DNA from: a bacterium UBA2219
Lineage (GTDB): Bacteria > Desulfobacterota > Deferrimicrobia > Deferrimicrobiales > Deferrimicrobiaceae
DNA: 36,930 bases
NCBI GenBank assembly: GCA_002327765.1
Contig: DCUH01000081.1
Coordinates: 21,097-58,026, forward strand
Direction: 5' to 3'
In this document: piece by piece, positions 31,979 to 36,930 of the stretch
Position numbering within the stretch: the first letter of the stretch is position 1
How the letters are laid out: the number at the start of each line of letters is the position of its first letter
The notes under the pieces: generated by a model
The model's database searches: none
Told to the model about the DNA's origin: nothing
The model's input: only the letters and a program-made list of their open reading frames with translations
Made by a program: the position numbers and the translations under genes

Positions 31979-32979
31979 CAGAACTTGACCGAGACGGTCA
32001 TGGCCCCGAACTCGTCGTTGCCGTCCTGGGTCTCGAACTCGCGGCTGCGCTGGATGTGGGTGTAGCTGAGGCGGACGGCGTTCCAGTCCAGCACGAGGCC
32101 GAACTGCAGGTCGCCGACGAACGGTTTCTTGTCCACGCTGCGGCTTTCGCGGAAGGTGTTGCCGTCGAGGAAGATGTTGCGGGCGACCGCCCGGCCCTCC
32201 ACGCCTGCGAACAGGTACCAGCGAAAGCCGGACACCGGCGAAAAATCCCCGCCTCCCGTATTCCCGGGCTGGATGCGCGGCGGCCCGAGGTCGTCCGGTA
32301 GGCGGCTTCCGTAACGCAGCGTTACCCCCGCGTTGGCGTACGTGAACACGTTGCCGAGCGATCCGCCCGCGTGGGGGGAGACGTCCAGGGCGTTCCCGAG
32401 GACGGTCGCCCGGGCGAGTTCCCGCCAGCTGCGCTGCCATCCGAGAATGAAGCCCGGCTCGTTGCCCAACTGCGTGTCCCAGCCGCGGGGCATGTCCGTG
32501 CCGGCGATCCGGTGGACGGTTTCCTGGGCCTGCTCGGCCAGGGAGGCCGGGCCGACGATGCCCGCGGTCATCCAGAAATGGTCGATCTGCCGGTCGGTCT
32601 TTATCCCCAGGCCGGCCGTGACGTACAACCACCCGGCGTAGGGCCGTTCGGTCAAGGGAGGATCCGGGTTGCCGAGATCTCCCGGGGTGAACATGCTGTG
32701 GCCGAGGGCGTAGCCGTGGCGGATTTCCCCCTCGCCGGGAAACCAGGGCAGGAGGCGGGCGGGTTTCAACAGCCATCCGGGGGGAGGGACCTCCCTGCCC
32801 GGCACCCAGGTGATGTTTCCCCCGTTGGTGTAGTGCCGATCGACGGAGTAGAACATGTCGTTTTCCCACGTGACGCTGAGCGTTCCCCCCAGCGGCGTTT
32901 CCGCGGCGAAGGCCGGTAGTGGCAACGCGGCCGCCAGGAAAGCGAGCAGCGCCAGGGGGGTGAGAATTTTGTCGCGCAC
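31978..32979 (-). CDS. lpxR: LpxR-like lipid A 3'-O-deacylase, outer membrane
   Basis: 333 residues with a signal peptide (about 1-25, AFAAE). DUF2219 motifs are clear: ENDMF (Asn40, Asp41), DRHYTNGG (48-54), HSMFTP (94-99), RPYAGWLY (112-119) and TAGIVGPASLAEQAQETVHRI with the catalytic-type His156. It ends in SVKF, a C-terminal aromatic as in beta-barrel proteins. In Salmonella, LpxR removes the 3'-acyloxyacyl group of lipid A. It is the promoter-proximal gene of a pair with the TauE-like permease. A terminator from the next minus-strand gene lies just upstream. Confidence 0.87.
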   Translation of the reverse strand: MRDKILTPLALLAFLAAALPLPAFAAETPLGGTLSVTWENDMFYSVDRHYTNGGNITWVPGREVPPPGWLLKPARLLPWFPGEGEIRHGYALGHSMFTPGDLGNPDPPLTERPYAGWLYVTAGLGIKTDRQIDHFWMTAGIVGPASLAEQAQETVHRIAGTDMPRGWDTQLGNEPGFILGWQRSWRELARATVLGNALDVSPHAGGSLGNVFTYANAGVTLRYGSRLPDDLGPPRIQPGNTGGGDFSPVSGFRWYLFAGVEGRAVARNIFLDGNTFRESRSVDKKPFVGDLQFGLVLDWNAVRLSYTHIQRSREFETQDGNDEFGAMTVSVKF

Positions 32980-33005
32980 GGAACAAGTATATTGGACGCG
33001 AGACG

Positions 33006-33036
33006 AAAAAAAAGGACCCGGCTTGCCGCCGGGTCC
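33006..33036 (-). terminator. Terminator after the 134-residue gene
   Basis: On the minus strand GGACCCGGC (33036-33028) pairs perfectly with GCCGGGTCC (33022-33014), with a 5-base loop, then eight T (33013-33006). It separates the 134-residue gene from lpxR. Confidence 0.85.
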
Positions 33037-33070
33037 CCGGGTTCCGATTGCCTGCAGAAGCGGGCCGGCC

Positions 33071-33475
33071 CTAGTCCGGGATGGCCTCGTGCAGTATCTT
33101 CAGCTGCTCGTCGAGGGCCTTCAGCGCCCACTCCAGCCCCTGCTTGGAGCTTTCGGCGAAGGTGAGCTTGTGCTCGATCGTCCGGCTGATCACCGTGTTG
33201 GCCTTGGACAGCCTCGTCATCACTTCCTCGGGGGAGCCGACGACCAGGGAAAGCAGCGTGGAGTAGAACAGCCCGTACTCTTCTTTCAGGAAGGTCTGCA
33301 ACTTCTGCCCCCTGCTGTCCATGTCCTCGTAGTAGCGGTCCCCCTCGGGCCCCATGCACCAGATCTCGTCGTAGGGCTTCCGGGCTTCGATGCAGGAGTG
33401 GTTCAGCATGTAATATGTGAGGATGTCCCTGATTTCCTTCGCCATGCCGTCGAGGTGAGCTACCATCGGGTCCAT
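33071..33475 (-). CDS. Hypothetical cytoplasmic helical protein
   Basis: 134 residues from ATG 33475 (GGAAGGG upstream); the longer in-frame reading to 33601 has a Pro/Arg-rich start without a ribosome site. I do not recognise the family. It is predicted almost all helical: MAKEIRDILTYYMLNHSC, EKEEYGLFYSTLL-type segments, SKANTVISRTIEHKLTFAESS and EWALKALDEQLKILHEAI. It has two Cys (HSC, IWCMG) and an acidic EGDRYYEDMD loop. It is a single-gene transcript ended by a strong terminator. Confidence 0.7.
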   Translation of the reverse strand: MDPMVAHLDGMAKEIRDILTYYMLNHSCIEARKPYDEIWCMGPEGDRYYEDMDSRGQKLQTFLKEEYGLFYSTLLSLVVGSPEEVMTRLSKANTVISRTIEHKLTFAESSKQGLEWALKALDEQLKILHEAIPD

Positions 33476-33655
33476 AGTGTGCCCTTCCGGAAATTGAAAT
33501 TTGAATAAACGAAAAACCGCGTGAATTTTATACCCGCGGGGCGGCGGGGGCAACAGGAAATCTCGACCGGCGACGCGCCTGCCGGAAGCCATGGCCCGCA
33601 CGGCCGCCGAATTTTCCGGGGCCGGATGCCGATAATTGGAACGGAAGGGGGGAGG

Positions 33656-34186
33656 ATGAGCGAATACCTTTTATCGAACGACTGGTTCGACGTCGGGGCG
33701 AGAGGCATATGGGACAACCTAATGCCCCAGCTCAAGCCGGAAAGGATCCTGGAGGTCGGGTCGTACGAAGGGGCCGCCACCTGCTACCTGGTCGACAAGC
33801 TGGCCCCGGAACGGGACCTCGAGATCCACTGCGTCGACTCCTGGGAGGGCGGCATCGAGCACAAGGCGGGGGGGAGCGCCGAGTCCGACATGAGGTCGGT
33901 CGAGGAACGCTTCCGGCACAACGTGTCCCTCGCCGTGTCGAAGGCGATGACCCGCGTCGAGGTGAAAGTGCACAAGGGGCTCTCCGACCAGTGCCTGTCG
34001 GAGCTGATCGGCCAGGGGAAGAAGGGCTATTTCGATTTCATGTGGAGCGAGCAGCTGCCCACCGGCGTGGACCTGGTCCGCTGCCCGAAGCCGGCCATCG
34101 ACGCGTTCATCAACCTGTACATCCGGAAGCTGACCATCTGCCCGCTTGGGCTCTACCAGCTGTACGTCCAGAAGAAGTCGGACTGA
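33656..34186 (+). CDS. Class I SAM-dependent methyltransferase with apparent internal deletion
   Basis: 176 residues from ATG 33656 after GGGGGGAGG. SAM motif I is ILEVGSYEGAATCYLV (about 30-45), then HCVDSWEGG with the acidic residue of strand 2. After GKKGYFDF the family normally continues with an IDGSH-type segment and a GG(V/I)xxFDDY segment before WSEQLPTGVDLV. Here FDF is followed directly by MWSEQLPTG (junction near 34040, residue 129). About 35-40 residues, including the usual motif III region, are therefore missing in frame. The rest matches the family well to the end. The product is probably inactive, or this is an assembly artefact. Its end overlaps the synthetase fragment on the other strand. 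Confidence 0.75.
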   Translation: MSEYLLSNDWFDVGARGIWDNLMPQLKPERILEVGSYEGAATCYLVDKLAPERDLEIHCVDSWEGGIEHKAGGSAESDMRSVEERFRHNVSLAVSKAMTRVEVKVHKGLSDQCLSELIGQGKKGYFDFMWSEQLPTGVDLVRCPKPAIDAFINLYIRKLTICPLGLYQLYVQKKSD

Positions 34187-34437
34187 CCGGTCAGCTGCCG
34201 GCGGACTTCCTTTCTGAGGTTCACGGCATACTTCCTGAGCGCCACGATGCTGTTCACGGCCTGCTCCGCGGTGAGGTAGGCGGGGATCCCGTGGGCGCGC
34301 AGCCCGATGATGGCATCGTTGCATTCGTAGCTCCCCTGCAGCTCCACGAGGAGGCGGGGGACAAGGGGCGAAGGACGGCACGGTCCACCTGGAAAAGTAG
34401 GCCGCGCGCCGGTACAATGGGCGACAGCCCGGTTCAA
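34153..34437 (-). pseudogene. C-terminal fragment of an NDP-forming acyl-CoA synthetase alpha-like gene
   Basis: The reading frame gives 94 residues, of which LVPRLLVELQGSYECNDAII, GLRAHGIPAYLTAEQAVNSI and VALRKYA match the last 45 or so residues of CoA-binding ligase subunits (compare RRNRVPYYPTPERASEALSAL near the end of the alpha subunit at 27526). The first 25 residues look unrelated, and nothing upstream continues the domain, so the gene is truncated. The tail RQLTGQSDFFWTYSW is also unusual and overlaps the methyltransferase end by 34 bases. It may be a remnant of a gene lost in the same rearrangements that affected its neighbours. Confidence 0.5.
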
Positions 34438-34454
34438 GGCAAAGGAGGCTTCCC

Positions 34455-34793
34455 GTGATCAGGTCCTCGAAGGGATTCGCGGTCGCCGCCGTGCTGATCG
34501 GCCTGGCGATCCTCGTCGGAGTGTTCCTGTTCAGCTATTTCATCCCCGACACGGTCCAGACCCGGATCACCGACGCCCAGCTCACGATGGTCGACCGGTA
34601 CTTCATGATCGCCACCGAGGACCGGCCGCTTGTGAATCACGACGCGAAGTACCGCCTCAAATTCGATTCCGGGAACATCCAGAACGAGGCCATCCGGCTG
34701 AAGGGGAAGGAGGTCCGGATCCGCAAATACGGCTGGCGGATCCCGTTCCTCTCCATGTACGAGAACGTCGTCTCGATCAAAGAGGTCAAGTGA
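34455..34793 (+). CDS. DUF1523-like membrane-anchored protein
   Basis: 112 residues from GTG 34455, seven bases after AAAGGAGG. A single N-terminal membrane segment (about 8-29) is followed by a periplasmic domain with YRLKFDSGNIQNEAIRLKG and the ending RKYGWRIPFLSMYENVVSIKE. The KFDS..nlQ.EA and YGWR..f.SMyeN blocks match the DUF1523 pattern. Function unknown. It stands alone; the IS element begins 18 bases after its stop. Confidence 0.75.
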   Translation: MIRSSKGFAVAAVLIGLAILVGVFLFSYFIPDTVQTRITDAQLTMVDRYFMIATEDRPLVNHDAKYRLKFDSGNIQNEAIRLKGKEVRIRKYGWRIPFLSMYENVVSIKEVK

Positions 34794-34827
34794 GAGAGGT
34801 TCGCATCGACTGAGGGGATGTCCTCCG

Positions 34828-34874
34828 GGAAAGTTGTAGACTTTGTGGAGTGAACCCCATCAGGTGGACAGTTG
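34828..34874. repeat. Left terminal inverted repeat of the IS3 element
   Basis: Starts GGAAAGTTGTAG and ends GGTGGACAGTTG. It matches the reverse complement of 35671-35717 over 47 bases with about 8 mismatches, sharing TGGAGTGAACCCC in the middle. Confidence 0.85.
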
Positions 34875-35270
34875 TACCGCTGGAGATGGACTCCCCGGCC
34901 GGGTGTATTTCACTTCGTACTCCTCGGGCGGAACATATCCCAAGCTCGGGTGCAGCCGACGGCGGTTGTAGACCTGCTCCAGGAAGTGCGGCAGCCGCTC
35001 GGTTACGTCCCGCATCGTCTTGTACTCGTAGATGAACTTCCTTATCCGCCGAGGGGTTAGCGCCTCTTCCCGCATCAGCTTGGCCACCCGCTTGTGATTG
35101 GCCACGACCCCCCGGCGCCTCAGTTCCTGCGTCACCATCCGATACCCATACGCGGGCCACTCCTCAAGCATCTCCTCGATCTGCCCCCGCAGCGTTGCAC
35201 GGGACGGCTCTCGAGCCAACCGGGAGGCCTCCAAGGGCCCCTTGTAGTAGCTGCTCCGGGACATCCTCAC
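34860..35270 (-). pseudogene. IS3-family orfB (transposase), catalytic core deleted
   Basis: 136 codons from GTG 35270, overlapping the orfA stop as GTGA. The N-terminus MRMSRSSYYKG and the HTH_21 region (EWPAYGYRMVTQELRRRGVVANHKRVAKLMREE) are intact. After RRIRKF the frame jumps to IYEYKTMRDVTERLPHF and the C-terminal YNRRRLHPSLGYVPPEEYE. A complete IS3 OrfB has about 150-170 residues between these two blocks, holding the DDE residues of the RNase-H fold. The deletion preserves the frame. The product cannot catalyse transposition. Confidence 0.82.
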
Positions 35271-35623
35271 GAGGCGGCACCCTTGCGCGACGGAGCCGCC
35301 CCGGGACCGGAAACGATCGACGGCTTGCCGTCTTTCTTCCGCAGGTCCTCGTGGTACTTTTTTAAAAAATCCACCTCCATCGTGAGCTGGCCGATCTTCC
35401 GCTCCAGCGCCGCGATCTTGACCTCGTACTCCTTGATCCGCTCCTTGCGTTCCATGTCTTCGGTCAGCTCCCCACGGCGGTACTTGTCGGTCCAGATCTG
35501 AACCAAACAGGAAGATATCTGGTGCTTGCGGGCGACCGCATCGATGCCTCCCTCTCCGTTCAGGTAGCTCTGGACCACTTCCAGCTTGAACGCCGTGCTG
35601 TGGTAACGGTGCTTGCTTGGCAT
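35267..35623 (-). CDS. IS3-family orfA (transposase, HTH_Tnp_1)
   Basis: 118 residues from ATG 35623 (MPSKHRYHSTAFKLEVVQSY). Helix-turn-helix region GIDAVARKHQISSCLVQIWTDKYRRG (about 22-47) and a leucine-zipper-like helix LERKIGQLTMEVDFLKKYHEDL (about 73-94) match OrfA. The slippery heptamer AAAAAAG at 35363-35357 lies in this helix; a -1 shift there enters a frame that is open through to orfB, which is the normal way to make OrfAB. OrfA seems intact. It is separated from orfB by a GTGA overlap. Confidence 0.85.
   Translation of the reverse strand: MPSKHRYHSTAFKLEVVQSYLNGEGGIDAVARKHQISSCLVQIWTDKYRRGELTEDMERKERIKEYEVKIAALERKIGQLTMEVDFLKKYHEDLRKKDGKPSIVSGPGAAPSRKGAAS
35357..35363 (-). promoter_or_regulatory. 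Programmed -1 frameshift site AAAAAAG
   Basis: The minus strand reads TTTTTTAAAAAAGTACC. After slipping back by one, translation gives VPRGPAEERRQAVDRF and continues in frame into MSRSSYYKG of orfB without a stop. This is the usual A6G heptamer of IS3 elements. Confidence 0.75.
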
Positions 35624-35670
35624 ATCCTCATCCTCCGGTTCCCGGCAGGAAGAGTCAATTCCAGGGAAGG

Positions 35671-35717
35671 CAACTGTCCACCAGGAGGGGTTCACTCCAG
35701 AGAGGCTACAACTTTCC
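35671..35717. repeat. Right terminal inverted repeat of the IS3 element
   Basis: Starts CAACTGTCCACC and ends CTACAACTTTCC; reverse complement of the left repeat at 34828-34874 with about 8 mismatches in 47 bases. Confidence 0.85.
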
Positions 35718-35768
35718 GTAAATACCCCCACAGGTTATCCGCACTCCGGTCCCGTTATCGAAAACGCC

Positions 35769-36440
35769 TCACGCGATGGGCGCGACGCACGCCTCGTCGT
35801 CGTTCGAGGGGGCGTTGACGCGGGGGCTTACGGCGTAGACGGTCATCCCTTCCGGCGGGAACGGGGCGAGAAGGGGAGCGAGGGAATTCGCGTCCGCGAG
35901 CGCGGGGTCGAGCCACCGGTCGTACTCCGCCCGCCCGAGGATCACCGGCATCCGGTCGTGGATCGGCGCCAAAACCGCGTTCGCGCCGGTCGTCAGGATC
36001 GCGCAGCTCTCGACGACGACCCCTTCCGGGCCCTCCCACCGGTCCCAGACCCCCGCGAAGGCGAAGACCCGCCCATCTCGCATCCGGACGTGGAACGGCT
36101 GCTTCCCCCGCTCCTTCCGCTGCCATTCGTAGAACCCGCTGGCGGGGATCAGGCAGCGGCGCCGCCGGAACGCGTTGCGGAAGGACGGCTTCTCCCGGAC
36201 GGTCTCAGAGCGGGCGTTGATGAGCCGGTTCCCGATCGCGGGGTCCTTCGCCCAGGAGGGGACAAGCCCCCACCGAAGGCGCGCAATCTCGCGCCCCCCG
36301 CCCGAAGGGGACGCACGCACCGCCGCCACGTCCTGGGTCGGCGCGATGTTGTACCTCGGCGCCGCCACGCCGGACGCGGGAACGCCGAACTCCTCCGCCA
36401 GGATCTCCCCTTTCGCGTACAGCGTGAACCGCCCGCACAT
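35769..36440 (-). CDS. SRAP-domain protein (YedK/HMCES-like abasic-site binding)
   Basis: 223 residues. It has the full SRAP set: catalytic Cys2 (MCGRFTLYAK), PRYNIAPTQ, RWGLVPSWAKD, NARSETV, CLIPASGFYEWQ with the active Glu, and IHDRMPVIL with the active His. It forms a covalent thiazolidine link to abasic sites in single-stranded DNA and shields them. Cys2 becomes residue 1 after removal of Met, which fixes the start at ATG 36440. It is a stand-alone gene, divergent from the beta-helix gene. The IS element lies downstream of its stop by 36 bases. Confidence 0.93.
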   Translation of the reverse strand: MCGRFTLYAKGEILAEEFGVPASGVAAPRYNIAPTQDVAAVRASPSGGGREIARLRWGLVPSWAKDPAIGNRLINARSETVREKPSFRNAFRRRRCLIPASGFYEWQRKERGKQPFHVRMRDGRVFAFAGVWDRWEGPEGVVVESCAILTTGANAVLAPIHDRMPVILGRAEYDRWLDPALADANSLAPLLAPFPPEGMTVYAVSPRVNAPSNDDEACVAPIA

Positions 36441-36577
36441 CGCGAATCCCTCCTGGTCCCATTATCCCCCCCGGGACCGCAATATAATCATGAAATTGGA
36501 TATTTACGCGATCCGTTATTGATGTATTCTCTTATGTTGCCGCCGTCGCCACATCACGGGAACGCCCGGGGGGGAGC

Positions 36578-36930
36578 ATGGACCTTCAGCCGAGATGCCG
36601 GGAAAAGCTGGTTCGCCTGATCGAAAAGGGGGTCGACATCCCGAACCCCGCGACCATCGACATCGGCGACGAGGTGAGCGTCGACCGGATCTCGGGGAAG
36701 GGGGTCCGGCTCTGTCCCGGCTGCAGGATCTACGGGAAGCAGACGGTCGTTTCCGCCGGCTGCGTCCTCGGCCGCGAGGCGCCGGCCACCGTCGACGATT
36801 GCCAGCTCGGCCCCGGGGTCGAGCTCAAGGGCGGGTATTTCGCGAAGTCCGTCTTCCTGGAAAAGGCGAACATGGGTTCGGGGGCGCAGGTGCGCGAGGG
36901 CTGCATCCTCGAGGAGGAGGCCAACGGCGC
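36578..36930 (+). CDS. Left-handed beta-helix (GlmU-like) protein, N-terminal part (runs off the right edge)
   Basis: The first 117 codons from ATG 36578 (GGGGGGAG upstream). It opens MDLQPRCREKLVRLIEKGVD and continues with hexapeptide-type repeats (IGDEVSVDRISGKGVRLCPG, GCVLGREAPATVDDCQLGPG, VELKGGYFAKSVFLEKANMG). This matches the delta-proteobacterial family usually labelled UDP-N-acetylglucosamine pyrophosphorylase, although this segment shows only the beta-helix part and no nucleotidyltransferase domain. The true activity is therefore open. The coding sequence continues beyond 36930. Confidence 0.82.
   Translation, partial: MDLQPRCREKLVRLIEKGVDIPNPATIDIGDEVSVDRISGKGVRLCPGCRIYGKQTVVSAGCVLGREAPATVDDCQLGPGVELKGGYFAKSVFLEKANMGSGAQVREGCILEEEANG

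Larger units (their letters stand above)
34811..35732 (-). mobile_element. IS3-family insertion sequence, internally deleted
   Basis: An element of about 0.92 kb carrying orfA and a shortened orfB on the minus strand, bounded by long imperfect inverted repeats (34828-34874 and 35671-35717). The outer ends TGAGGGG (from 34811) and CCCCACA (to 35732) give the TG...CA termini usual for IS3 elements. I see no target-site duplication (GAC before, GGT after), which suggests an old insertion or a rearranged edge. Full IS3 elements are about 1.2-1.5 kb; the shortage is explained by loss of the DDE core from orfB. Confidence 0.8.

Overview
The window is high-GC, gene-dense DNA from a Gram-negative bacterium. 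It has c-type multiheme cytochromes, lipoproteins sent to an outer membrane, an LpxR-like lipid A deacylase, a sigma-54 response regulator and an NDP-forming acyl-CoA synthetase. Together these suggest an anaerobic, respiratory delta-proteobacterium in the broad sense (Desulfuromonadota/Desulfobacterota, Geobacter-like). That assignment is inferred from gene content; there is no rRNA here. I see no tRNA, rRNA or CRISPR array.

Layout. 1-4814: the start of a UbiA prenyltransferase (minus), then DsrE-like and DedA genes and two tandem Tat-exported flavoproteins of the fumarate/urocanate reductase superfamily, each flavoprotein followed by a terminator. 4882-10834: an AlgB/KinB-like two-component system with an exported unknown protein and an APC-type permease, joined by stop/start overlaps. 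10895-13285: an FG-GAP/VCBS lipoprotein (minus) and a DUF6448-hemerythrin pair (plus). 13326-17490: two putative manganese exporters, GDT1/TMEM165-like (minus) and TerC-like (plus), each behind its own yybP-ykoY-type Mn riboswitch; between them lie a radical SAM protein, an alpha/beta hydrolase and an ankyrin protein. 17849-24895: an extracellular electron transfer locus with an OmcA/MtrC-type decaheme lipoprotein (plus) converging on a minus-strand operon of OB-fold-like exported protein, porin, pentaheme lipoprotein, CxxCH/CxnCH lipoprotein and apolipoprotein N-acyltransferase. 24974-28902: unknown membrane and small proteins, a methyltransferase and a two-subunit NDP-forming acyl-CoA synthetase. 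28952-32979: a quinol-dependent NO reductase, a TauE/SafE permease and LpxR. 33071-36930: a degraded segment with a methyltransferase that appears internally deleted, a fragment of an acyl-CoA synthetase, and an IS3-family element lacking its catalytic core, followed by an SRAP (YedK/HMCES) gene and the start of a left-handed beta-helix protein.

How the parts may work together. The cytochrome locus looks like a porin-cytochrome conduit whose three cytochromes all carry lipoboxes; an Lnt gene at the end of the same operon would complete their acylation. Two TTGAC-N4-GTCAA palindromes, one before DUF6448-hemerythrin and one before the NO reductase, sit at the same distance from a -10-like hexamer, which suggests one CRP/FNR-family regulator for nitrosative stress. 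The two Mn riboswitches suggest paired control of Mn efflux. The most interesting items are the electron conduit with its own Lnt, the shared NO-type operators, and the cluster of in-frame internal deletions near the right end.
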